Assembly: GCA_016195615.1 (NCBI GenBank)
Contig: JACPZF010000077.1
Span: 1 to 13,076, forward strand
Direction: 5' to 3'
Length of the DNA: 13,076 nucleotides
Origin: Candidatus Gottesmanbacteria bacterium
GTDB taxonomy: Bacteria; Patescibacteriota; Microgenomatia; JACPZF01
The position numbers and the translations under genes were made by a program. A model generated the notes under the pieces. The model had not been told where the DNA came from. It was given only the letters and a program-made list of their open reading frames with translations, and ran no database searches. Below are positions 1 to 7,085 of the stretch, piece by piece (the first letter of the stretch is position 1; the number at the start of each line of letters is the position of its first letter).

Positions 1-22
1 CTTACACACCTAGTTTAAAAAT

Positions 23-427
23 ATGCGCATTTCGTGGAGTGAAGATTACGCCGTTATCTTTATGGACAAGCTGGCGCAAAACTACGACAAAAGGCTAGTA
101 GCCCTATCGGAAGTCGCGGCAGAAAATCATATTTCTTTTTCTTTTCTTAAACAATTAGCCATGCTTTTAAAAAAACACGGCCTGATTGAAAGCAAAGAAG
201 GAATAGCGGGCGGCTATAGGCTGGCAAAAAATCCTGCGGATATCACTCTTTTAGACATTATTTCGGCGATAAATCCTAATCGCAGCTTAACGATGTGCTA
301 TCACGGCTTAAATGGCTCAACCCTGAAATGCCCTAAGGAAGATTTTTGTCACCCGAAAACCACTTGGCAAAAAATTAATCAAGAGATTTTCGCCAAACTA
401 GCTTCTGTCAAACTGTCACAACTATGA
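23..427 (+). CDS. Rrf2-family Fe-S-sensing transcription regulator (IscR/SufR-like)
   Basis: The product is 134 aa, the usual length for Rrf2 regulators. Residues 1-70 form the winged-helix DNA-binding domain, with the family wing signature G-x-x-GGYRLA (about residues 60-68) after the helix-turn-helix (LSEVAAENHISFSFLKQLAMLL begins near residue 28). The C-terminal half has three cysteines, C92, C103 and C109. This is the pattern by which IscR and its relatives hold a [2Fe-2S] cluster, so cluster sensing is likely rather than the cysteine-less CymR type. The gene is first in the suf series and its stop overlaps the sufC start (ATGA), as expected for an autoregulator of Fe-S assembly. The start ATG at 23 gives the canonical N-terminus (M-R-I-S) and has no Shine-Dalgarno site. 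The promoter and operator lie largely or wholly before base 1. Family assignment is firm; the ligand is inferred. Confidence 0.9.
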   Translation: MRISWSEDYAVIFMDKLAQNYDKRLVALSEVAAENHISFSFLKQLAMLLKKHGLIESKEGIAGGYRLAKNPADITLLDIISAINPNRSLTMCYHGLNGSTLKCPKEDFCHPKTTWQKINQEIFAKLASVKLSQL

Positions 428-1164
428 AAAATATTTTAGCTATTTCTAGCCTAACCGTTTCTTTGGAAGATAAAGTGATATTAAAAAATATTAACCTAAA
501 GGTTCATCCTGGCGAAATTCATGCCATTATGGGACCAAACGGCAGCGGCAAATCAAGCCTGGCGATGACCATCGCCGGAAATCCTAAATATTTTGTGAAA
601 AGAAACAGCCGTATTAAATTAAACACCATGGATATCGCTAAACTTTCTCCGGATAAAAGAGCGAAACTTGGTTTATTTATGGCCTTTCAACAACCACTTG
701 CTATTTTCGGCGTGAGTGTTTTAAATCTATTGCGACTTGCCTCTACTACTACCAACTCTCCGCTTTCTTCTTTCACCGAATTTCTTTCTTCTCTTCGCCA
801 AAAAGCCAGCGCTCTACAAATTCCTGAGGAGATGCTGAAAAGATCCTTAAACGATGGTTTCTCCGGAGGAGAAAAGAAAAAAATGGAGGCCCTCCAGGCC
901 CAAGTTTTAAAACCCAAACTAGCCATTTTTGATGAGATTGATACCGGGCTTGATATCGATGCCCTAAAACTCGTTGCTAAAACGATTAAGGAACTCGCCA
1001 AAAAAGAAACGGGAATTATTATTATTACTCATTACCAAAGACTTCTTAAATATATTAAGCCCGACTATGTCCATATCCTAATCAACGGCCAGATTGTTAA
1101 AAGTGGGCCCAGTTCCCTAGCTCAGCAGGTTGAAAAGTCTGGTTACGAAAAATATTTAATATAA
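424..1164 (+). CDS. sufC: SufC, ABC-type ATPase of the Fe-S cluster assembly complex
   Basis: The product is a 246 aa cytoplasmic ABC ATPase of normal SufC length. It powers conformational change in the SufBCD scaffold and is not a transporter. Visible motifs are Walker A GPNGSGKSS (residues 37-45), a Q-loop (FQQP, about 88-91), the ABC signature FSGGEKKKME (146-155), Walker B LAIFDE (166-171) followed by the D-loop region IDTGLD, and the switch histidine H203 in ITHY. FSGGEKKK with DEIDTGLD is the typical SufC combination. The start ATG overlaps the regulator's stop codon, and sufB begins one base after the sufC stop, so translation is probably coupled along the operon. There is no Shine-Dalgarno site. 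No substitution affects a catalytic motif. Confidence 0.97.
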   Translation: MKNILAISSLTVSLEDKVILKNINLKVHPGEIHAIMGPNGSGKSSLAMTIAGNPKYFVKRNSRIKLNTMDIAKLSPDKRAKLGLFMAFQQPLAIFGVSVLNLLRLASTTTNSPLSSFTEFLSSLRQKASALQIPEEMLKRSLNDGFSGGEKKKMEALQAQVLKPKLAIFDEIDTGLDIDALKLVAKTIKELAKKETGIIIITHYQRLLKYIKPDYVHILINGQIVKSGPSSLAQQVEKSGYEKYLI

Positions 1165-1165
1165 T

Positions 1166-2557
1166 ATGACGCAAAACTCTCAAAACGACTACCAGTTCGG
1201 CTTTCATGAAGAAGAAAATTATACTTATAAATCTCCGACTGGTTTAAATGAAGAAATCGTAAATAAAATATCGGCATACAAAAATGAGGCCGAATGGCTA
1301 AATAAATTTCGATTAAGAGCACTAGAAATTTTTTACAAAAAGAAAATGCCCGTTTGGGGAGCCGATTTAGGAGGAATTAATTTTGGCGAAATTTATTATT
1401 ATATTAAACCCACCAAAAACCAAGCGGCCACATGGGAAGAATTACCTAAGGAAATAAAAAATACCTATGATAGAATCGGCATTCCCGAAGCTGAGAAAAA
1501 ATACCTTTCAGGAGTTTCCGCCCAATACGAATCAGAAGTAATTTACAAAAGCATTGTTGACTCCCTGTCGAAAAAAGGGGTTATTTTTGTCGATCCCGAT
1601 ACCGCCTTTAAAAAATATCCGGAGATTTTTAAACCCTATTTTGGTACCATTATCCCCAGCGCTGATAATAAATTTGCCGCCCTAAACTCGGCTGTTTTCT
1701 CTGGAGGCAGTTTTATCTACATTCCTAAAGGAGTAAAAGTTGATTTGCCGCTTCAGGCATACTTTCGCATTAATGCTGCCAATATGGGCCAATTTGAACG
1801 CACGCTGATTATTGCCGACGAGGGCAGTTTTGTCCATTATGTCGAAGGATGTACGGCGCCGATTTATTCTTCTGATTCTTTGCACTCCGCGGTTGTCGAG
1901 ATTGTGGTTAAAAAAAACGCCCGGGTCCGCTATACCACGATTCAAAACTGGAGCAAAAATGTTTATAACCTCGTTACTAAAAGAGCCGCGGTTTACGAAG
2001 AGGGAGTCATGGAATGGGTCGATGCCAACCTCGGAAGTAAATTAACCATGAAGTACCCTTCGGTTTATCTTTTGGGAAGGAAAGCTAAGGGAAACGTTTT
2101 GTCCTTAGCTTTTGCTAACAGCGGTCAATACCTAGATGCCGGAGCGAAAGCCATCCACGCCGCTTCGGAAACATCTTCCACTATTATTAGTAAATCGATA
2201 AGTAAAAACGGCGGCCGCACCAGTTATCGCGGACTATTACATATTAATAAAGGCGCCGTCGGAAGCCGCGCCAATGTGAGGTGCGATGCCTTGCTTCTTG
2301 ACGAAAAGTCACGTTCGGATACTTATCCCACCATGGAAATCGAAGAGCAGGAAGCAAATGTGGGCCACGAGGCCTTCGTGTCTAAAATCAGCCAAGAGCA
2401 GTTGTTTTATTTACAAAGCCGGGGACTTAGTCCAGAAATTGCGGAAAATCTCATCGTCAGCGGGTTTATTGAACCAATCGTCAAAGAACTGCCCATGGAA
2501 TATGCCGTGGAAATGAACCGGTTAATTCAACTCGAAATGAGCACAAGTGTGGGTTGA
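1166..2557 (+). CDS. sufB: SufB, Fe-S cluster scaffold subunit
   Basis: The product is 463 aa, full length for SufB, which with SufC and SufD forms the scaffold on which new Fe-S clusters are built. The N-terminal helical part includes the family's W-x-x-x-FR-x-x-ALE region (about residues 44-55). The beta-helix core follows and ends in the conserved block SKISQEQLFYLQSRGLS. C373 in RCDALLL aligns by motif with the E. coli SufB persulfide-accepting cysteine (C405). H401-E402 in GHEA match the downstream His-Glu pair linked to cluster formation. The start ATG follows the sufC stop by one base, and the 3' end slightly overlaps an alternative GTG start of sufD. SufB is the only full-length beta-helix subunit here, because its partner SufD is about half length. 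Confidence 0.97.
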   Translation: MTQNSQNDYQFGFHEEENYTYKSPTGLNEEIVNKISAYKNEAEWLNKFRLRALEIFYKKKMPVWGADLGGINFGEIYYYIKPTKNQAATWEELPKEIKNTYDRIGIPEAEKKYLSGVSAQYESEVIYKSIVDSLSKKGVIFVDPDTAFKKYPEIFKPYFGTIIPSADNKFAALNSAVFSGGSFIYIPKGVKVDLPLQAYFRINAANMGQFERTLIIADEGSFVHYVEGCTAPIYSSDSLHSAVVEIVVKKNARVRYTTIQNWSKNVYNLVTKRAAVYEEGVMEWVDANLGSKLTMKYPSVYLLGRKAKGNVLSLAFANSGQYLDAGAKAIHAASETSSTIISKSISKNGGRTSYRGLLHINKGAVGSRANVRCDALLLDEKSRSDTYPTMEIEEQEANVGHEAFVSKISQEQLFYLQSRGLSPEIAENLIVSGFIEPIVKELPMEYAVEMNRLIQLEMSTSVG

Positions 2558-2561
2558 TTTT

Positions 2562-3161
2562 ATGGAAAGCGTTTTTGTATCTCTTAATAAGAATTATAGT
2601 TTTACTCTTAAAAGCGCCGAGGAAAAACAATTTGTGTTATTCGTGGAAAGCGATATCAATGCCACACTTGAGATTAATTTAGCGGGAGAACAAGCGCGGG
2701 CCGAGGTTATCGCTGTTGTTTTAGGAAACAATAATAATCAAATAAATCTTCAAACCAAACAAAATCACCTGGCCGAGTTTACGACCAGCGATCTTTTAGT
2801 AAAAAGCGTTTTAACTGGCAGTGCTAATTTTAATTTTTCCGGACTTATTCATATTGCCAAAGAGGCTCAAGTTTCTGATGCTTATCAACGCAACGAAAAT
2901 CTTTTACTGTCAAAAGAGGCCAAATGTAATTCCAAGCCCTATTTGGAGATTTTAGCTAATAACGTGCGTTGTACTCACGGAGCGACGATGGGCAGACCCG
3001 ATCGAGAGCAACTTTTTTATCTACAAACGCGGGGTTTATCGGCAAAACAAGCAACCAAGCTTCTAGTTGACGGGTTTTTTAATTCTCTGCTTGCTAAAAT
3101 TAAAGACGAAAAATGTTTATCGCAGCTGAAAACAAAAATTTTGGCTCACCTTTATGACTGA
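2562..3161 (+). CDS. sufD: SufD-like Fe-S assembly subunit, short form
   Basis: The predicted product is 199 aa, about half of E. coli SufD (423 aa). It contains only the C-terminal part of the beta-helix core and the terminal helices; the N-terminal helical domain is absent. The diagnostic block CTHGATMG (C137, H139) is kept. H139 corresponds to the SufD histidine (E. coli H360) proposed as a cluster or iron ligand. It is followed by REQLFYLQTRGLSAKQA, the SufC-contact region, which is paralogous to the SufB C-terminus. No frameshift or stop separates a lost N-terminal half, because sufB ends directly upstream, so this looks like a genuine small form and not a broken gene. I chose ATG 2562, four bases after the sufB stop. 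GTG 2547 would add five residues and overlap sufB. The gene is co-directional with sufB and overlaps the Rieske gene by 8 bp. Confidence 0.88.
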   Translation: MESVFVSLNKNYSFTLKSAEEKQFVLFVESDINATLEINLAGEQARAEVIAVVLGNNNNQINLQTKQNHLAEFTTSDLLVKSVLTGSANFNFSGLIHIAKEAQVSDAYQRNENLLLSKEAKCNSKPYLEILANNVRCTHGATMGRPDREQLFYLQTRGLSAKQATKLLVDGFFNSLLAKIKDEKCLSQLKTKILAHLYD

Positions 3162-3462
3162 TTTTTTAAAAGCTTTAAAAACGACAGATTTGCCTATTAA
3201 CTCTATGAAACAAGTTAAACTAAATAGCGTGGTATTAGCTCTTTATAATATCGGCGGCAAAATCTTTGCTACCTCAGATATTTGCACCCACGAAAAGTGT
3301 CATCTCTCTGATGGTTTTTTAACCGGAAACATTGTGGAATGTCCCTGCCACGGCGGCAGATTTGACATCGAAACCGGAGAAGTAAAAGCCTTACCACCGA
3401 CTATTCCCTTGCCAACCTATAAAACTAGAGTTAACGGAGAGTATATAGAAATCGCCGTATAA
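3154..3462 (+). CDS. Rieske-type [2Fe-2S] ferredoxin
   Basis: The product is 102 aa, a single soluble Rieske domain of the kind called 'non-heme iron oxygenase ferredoxin subunit' (BphF/NdoA-like). The two ligand motifs are C44-T-H46 and C63-P-C-H66, separated by 16 residues as usual, giving two Cys and two His ligands for a [2Fe-2S] cluster. C49 and C65 are additional cysteines near the cluster. There is no membrane segment or signal peptide. The gene lies between sufD and sufS, overlapping the sufD stop by 8 bp and ending one base before sufS, so it is an integral operon member. No oxygenase is nearby. A redox role in cluster assembly, or simply being a client, is inferred. Rieske genes inside suf operons are known in several bacterial phyla such as Actinobacteria. 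Confidence 0.93.
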   Translation: MTDFLKALKTTDLPINSMKQVKLNSVVLALYNIGGKIFATSDICTHEKCHLSDGFLTGNIVECPCHGGRFDIETGEVKALPPTIPLPTYKTRVNGEYIEIAV

Positions 3463-3463
3463 T

Positions 3464-4693
3464 ATGTTAAGCGTCACTCGCATTCGTCAGGATTTTCCTA
3501 TTTTAAAGCGTAAGATTAACGGCCATCCTTTGGTTTATTTTGATAACGCCGCAACTTCGCAAAAACCCCAAATCGTGATTGATGCCATCAAAAATTATTA
3601 CGAAAACTATAACGCCAACGTTCATCGCGGCGTTCACACTCTAGCCAATGAGGCGACCATGGCGTACGAGGAAAGCCGAGAAAAAATTAAAAAATTTATT
3701 AATGCTAAATCAACCAAGGAAATTATTTTTACTAAAAACGACACCGAGGCCATTAATTTAGTCGCCTATGCTTGGGGCCGGAACCATCTTAAAAAAGGCG
3801 ACGAAATTCTCTTAAGCGTCACCGAACATCATTCTAACCTCGTCCCCTGGCAAATTCTGGCCAAGGAAAAAGGGGCGAAACTTAAATTTATCGATATTGA
3901 TAAAGAAGGAAATCTTGATCTTAATTCTTTTATAAAAAATTTAAACTCTAAAACCAAACTCGTAGCTTTGGTTTGGATATCCAATACCTTGGGCACAATT
4001 AATCCCGTGGCAAAATTGATAAAACTTAGTCATCAAAACGGTTCTTTGGTTTTAATCGATGGCGCCCAATACGTTCCCCATCAACAAACTAACGTCCAAA
4101 AGATTGATTGTGATTTCCTGGTTTTTACCGGCCATAAAATGTTAGGACCCATGGGAACTGGTGTTTTATACGCTAAAGAAAAAATCCTAGAAGAGATGCC
4201 GCCTTTTTTAGCTGGCGGCGATATGATTCGCGAGGTCTACTTAGAAAAAACAATTTATAACGATTTGCCTTATAAATTCGAAGCCGGTACGCCCAATGTT
4301 GGTGACTTTATTGCTCTTGGTACGGCTACTACGTATTTAAATTCTGTAGGGCTTCTGCAAATCAGAGATCACGAAAAAAAACTAACTCTTTATACCTTAA
4401 AAAAAATGTCAGAAATCAAAAACGTGGAAATCTATGGTCCAAGTGATGTCAATAATCGCGGAGGTATTGTTGCTTTTAATATTGCTGGTGTTCATCCTCA
4501 CGACGTTGCTTCTATTTTTGACGACTATGGTATTGCCATTCGCTCTGGCCACCATTGTACCATGCCTCTTCACCAGAGACTTAAGTTAACGGCGTCCTGC
4601 CGGGCAAGTTTTTATCTTTATAATACTACCGACGAAATCGATTGCCTGCTAAATGCTATTTTAAAAGTAAAAAAAGTTTTTGGCGTCAAATGA
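3464..4693 (+). CDS. sufS: SufS, group II cysteine desulfurase
   Basis: The product is a 409 aa PLP enzyme that releases sulfur from L-cysteine as an enzyme-bound persulfide and passes it to a SufU- or SufE-type partner. The class V aminotransferase fold is evident: YFDNAATSQKP near residues 26-36, NVHRGVHTLA near 51-60, TEHHSNLVPW (about 121-130), and the PLP lysine K225 in FTGHKMLGPMG. The active-site cysteine C365 lies in RSGHHCTMPLH, the short-loop form typical of group II SufS rather than IscS. The length is normal. The start is one base after the Rieske stop and the end overlaps the scaffold gene by ATGA, so SufS and its acceptor are probably translationally coupled. No other desulfurase or SufE is in the window. 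Confidence 0.97.
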   Translation: MLSVTRIRQDFPILKRKINGHPLVYFDNAATSQKPQIVIDAIKNYYENYNANVHRGVHTLANEATMAYEESREKIKKFINAKSTKEIIFTKNDTEAINLVAYAWGRNHLKKGDEILLSVTEHHSNLVPWQILAKEKGAKLKFIDIDKEGNLDLNSFIKNLNSKTKLVALVWISNTLGTINPVAKLIKLSHQNGSLVLIDGAQYVPHQQTNVQKIDCDFLVFTGHKMLGPMGTGVLYAKEKILEEMPPFLAGGDMIREVYLEKTIYNDLPYKFEAGTPNVGDFIALGTATTYLNSVGLLQIRDHEKKLTLYTLKKMSEIKNVEIYGPSDVNNRGGIVAFNIAGVHPHDVASIFDDYGIAIRSGHHCTMPLHQRLKLTASCRASFYLYNTTDEIDCLLNAILKVKKVFGVK

Positions 4694-5052
4694 ATATTTA
4701 CTTCGAGCAAATTATCGATCTCTACCAACACCCCAGGAATTTTGGTCGATTAAAAAAACCTACGGTTTCCCACGAAGAAGTAAATGTCTTTTGCGGTGAT
4801 AAAATCCGCATGGACCTAGGGATCAAAAACGACCAAATAATTGACGTTGCTTTTGGTGGAAGCGGTTGCGCCATAAGTATTGCTTCTGCTTCCCTTTTAA
4901 CAGACATGGTACACGGTAAAAAGTTGGCTCTTGTAAAAAAAATCACCAAAGAAAATCTTTTGCAGTCTTTAAACATTGAGTTAACGCCAACGAGATTGAA
5001 ATGCGCGTGGCTTTCTTGGGAGGTTTTACAAAAAGCCCTGAAAAAGTTGTAG
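4690..5052 (+). CDS. sufU: SufU/IscU-like sulfur acceptor or Fe-S scaffold
   Basis: The product is 120 aa with the IscU-like fold. It has the family opening YFEQIIDLYQHPRNFG and the three metal/sulfur cysteines C35 (in CGD, with D37), C60 (GGSGCAIS) and C105 (RLKCAWLSW). SufU partners SufS as a zinc-bound persulfide acceptor, whereas IscU is a cluster scaffold. The C-terminal motif R-x-KCA-x-L-x-W is the SufU type and the gene follows sufS. However, the C60-C105 spacing matches the shorter IscU spacing and lacks the roughly 18-residue insertion of SufU proteins, so this is an intermediate form. The start is ATG 4690, which overlaps the sufS stop and gives the conserved N-terminus. An in-frame upstream ATG at 4642 would lie inside sufS and is unlikely. 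Confidence 0.92.
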   Translation: MNIYFEQIIDLYQHPRNFGRLKKPTVSHEEVNVFCGDKIRMDLGIKNDQIIDVAFGGSGCAISIASASLLTDMVHGKKLALVKKITKENLLQSLNIELTPTRLKCAWLSWEVLQKALKKL

Positions 5053-5075
5053 AATAGAATAATTAAGTAGAAAAA

Positions 5076-5297
5076 ATGGCAAAATATAAGGTAAAAGTAT
5101 TAAGAGATCTTTGCATCGGCGCGGCATCTTGTGTCGCCGTTTCTCCCAAGGTTTTTCAATTAGACCAAGAGGCTAAGGCCGTCGTTACGGATCAGGATGG
5201 GGACATTCCGGAAAATATTTTATCGGCGGCAGAGTCTTGTCCGGTTAACGCCATTATTATTGAAGATGAAAACGGGAACCAAGTCTGGCCAAAATGA
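5076..5297 (+). CDS. Small ferredoxin with three cluster cysteines (probable [3Fe-4S])
   Basis: The product is 73 aa, acidic and soluble. It contains C13-IGAAS-C19 near the N-terminus and C55-P near the C-terminus, the layout of monocluster bacterial ferredoxins of the Fer4_13/Fer4_15 type. The position that would hold the second cysteine of a C-x2-C-x2-C motif is alanine (A16). Ferredoxins with this substitution, such as those serving actinobacterial P450s, carry a [3Fe-4S] cluster, so that cluster type is inferred here. The gene lies 23 bp after sufU and 19 bp before the 2-oxoacid:ferredoxin oxidoreductase genes. It is therefore the obvious candidate electron acceptor of that enzyme, which needs a ferredoxin and has no ferredoxin-like delta subunit of its own here. 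A link to the Suf system by operon is equally visible. Confidence 0.9.
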   Translation: MAKYKVKVLRDLCIGAASCVAVSPKVFQLDQEAKAVVTDQDGDIPENILSAAESCPVNAIIIEDENGNQVWPK

Positions 5298-5316
5298 CCC
5301 CGGCAGTGAATAATTT

Positions 5317-7083
5317 ATGCAAGACCTAGATTTTACTTGGAAAATTGGCGGCGAAGCTGGCTTTGGGATAATGATTACCGGAACATCTTTTGCTAAAGTT
5401 TGCACGCGCTCTGGTTTAAACATTATTACCAACAATGAGTATCCGTCTTTAATTAGGGGAGGGCACAATAATTTTACTGTCAGAGCAGCCAGTGACAAAA
5501 TTTATTCCCTTCTTACCAAAATTAATCTTCTGGTTGCTTTAAATAGACAAACAATTGATCTTCATAAAAACGAGCTGGCCAAAAACGCCGCCATCATTTT
5601 CGATCCCAATGACTACCAACCTCAAAGTGGAGATTTGAGTGAAAATATTGAACCTTTACCCCTACCGCTTTTACAGTTGGCCCGCGATAATGGCGGCGAC
5701 ATTATTATGAGAAACACGGTCGCTCTCGGAGCGAGCTTGGCTTACTTGGGAATTGATTTTAAAGTTCTAGAAGAGGTTTTAAATGATCAATTTATTCATA
5801 AAGGTCCTGAAATTGTCGCCCAAAATATCAAAATGGCTAAAGTCGGTTTTGATTATCTGGCAAACAACTTAAAAAAAACACCACTAAAAGTAACGCGCGA
5901 TACCAAAGAAACAAGACTGGTGTTAAGTGGTAATGAAGCAATCGGTTTAGGAGCGCTATCTGCCGGAATGAAATTTTTTACCGCTTATCCGATGACTCCG
6001 ATCAATGGTTTGATAACGTTGATGGCTGAAAATGAAAAAAAACTGGGTATTGTTTACAAACAACCCGAGGATGAAATCTCCGGTATTAATATGGCCATCG
6101 GAGCTTCCTACGCGGGGGTTAGGGCAATGACGGCCACCTCAGGCGGAGGTTTTGCTTTAATGAACGAGGCTTTTTCTATGGCTGGCATGACGGAAACTCC
6201 TCTGGTGGTTGTTTTAGGACAAAGACCAGGGCCGGCTTCCGGACTGCCAACCTGGACTTCGCAGGGAGACTTGCGTTATGCTCTTTCGGCAGGACACGGA
6301 GAATTTCTAAGATTTGTTTTGACACCAGGAGATATGGAAGAAGCATACTTTTTGAGCAAACTGGCTTTTAATTTAGCTGATAAATATCAAACCCCGGCCA
6401 TTATTTTAGTCGATAAATACTTTTGCGAATGCCTCTTTAGCCTAAATCAAAAACAGCTCGACAATCCTACGGCGCTGTTAAAATCAGTTGCCGATTACGC
6501 AAATAGTATTGACCGCGGGAAAATCGTTAATAATCCTGACGAAACTTATCAAAGATTTAAAATCACCGACGACGGTATCTCCCCGCGGGCGTTTCCTGGA
6601 CATGGTATGCATTTTACCGTTAACTCTTATGAACATAACGAGGCAGGACTTTCTACAGAAGTTGCTTCGGAAATAAAAGCTATGACTGATAAACGAAGTA
6701 AGAAAAACGAGTTGGCTCAAGCTGAAGCTTTTGGACCAATGGTTTATGGTGAAGAAAAGGCAGATATTACTTTGGTTGGCTGGGGATCAACAAAAATGGC
6801 AGTTTTAGAAGCGTTAAAAATTATTAAAGACCAAAAAGTTAAACTTAAGGTAAATTATTTACATTTTCTTTGCCTCTCTCCTTTTCCCGGGCAAAATACC
6901 GCTATGCTTTTGCAAAAAGCCAAAAAAGTAATCGACGTCGAAACCAATTCCCAAGCACCATTAGCTGGTCTTATTCGCGAAAAAACCGGCATTGAAATCA
7001 AAAATAAAATCTTAAAATATGATGGCAGGCAATTTTACCCTGAGGAAATATTGTCGGCTTTAAATGTCATAGAAAAAGAATAA
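5317..7083 (+). CDS. 2-oxoacid:ferredoxin oxidoreductase, fused gamma-alpha subunit (KorA-like)
   Basis: The product is 588 aa. The N-terminal gamma domain (about residues 1-185) begins with the glycine-rich GGEAGFGIM motif and contains NEYPSLIRGGHNN. The alpha (pyrimidine-binding) domain starts near residue 205 with GNEAIGLGA and carries the signature YPMTPIN (from 224), followed by ATSGGGFALM and GPASGLPTW. With its beta subunit it would oxidatively decarboxylate a 2-oxoacid (2-oxoglutarate, pyruvate or branched-chain) to acyl-CoA while reducing ferredoxin, or run the reverse reaction. The gamma-alpha fusion is the KorA/VorA-type architecture. The exact substrate cannot be read from the motifs, so no gene symbol is assigned. 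The gene is 19 bp after the ferredoxin and 2 bp before the beta subunit. The enzyme is cytoplasmic and oxygen-sensitive in known members. Confidence 0.93.
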   Translation: MQDLDFTWKIGGEAGFGIMITGTSFAKVCTRSGLNIITNNEYPSLIRGGHNNFTVRAASDKIYSLLTKINLLVALNRQTIDLHKNELAKNAAIIFDPNDYQPQSGDLSENIEPLPLPLLQLARDNGGDIIMRNTVALGASLAYLGIDFKVLEEVLNDQFIHKGPEIVAQNIKMAKVGFDYLANNLKKTPLKVTRDTKETRLVLSGNEAIGLGALSAGMKFFTAYPMTPINGLITLMAENEKKLGIVYKQPEDEISGINMAIGASYAGVRAMTATSGGGFALMNEAFSMAGMTETPLVVVLGQRPGPASGLPTWTSQGDLRYALSAGHGEFLRFVLTPGDMEEAYFLSKLAFNLADKYQTPAIILVDKYFCECLFSLNQKQLDNPTALLKSVADYANSIDRGKIVNNPDETYQRFKITDDGISPRAFPGHGMHFTVNSYEHNEAGLSTEVASEIKAMTDKRSKKNELAQAEAFGPMVYGEEKADITLVGWGSTKMAVLEALKIIKDQKVKLKVNYLHFLCLSPFPGQNTAMLLQKAKKVIDVETNSQAPLAGLIREKTGIEIKNKILKYDGRQFYPEEILSALNVIEKE

Positions 7084-7085
7084 AT

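Noticed and set aside
1..22. Promoter directly before the Rrf2 regulator (TAGTTT as -10)
   Set aside because: It matches the -10 consensus at only three of six bases and the -35 region lies outside the window.
687..1001. Minus-strand open frame of 104 codons opposite sufC
   Set aside because: It overlaps the conserved ABC ATPase motifs of sufC completely and shows only low-complexity Ser/Phe-rich sequence.
2547..2561. GTG start for sufD overlapping the sufB end
   Set aside because: It adds only five residues without family support; ATG 2562 is preferred, though GTG cannot be excluded.
4642..4689. Upstream in-frame ATG for the SufU/IscU-like protein
   Set aside because: It lies within sufS and adds residues not seen in the family; ATG 4690 overlaps the sufS stop and gives the conserved N-terminus.
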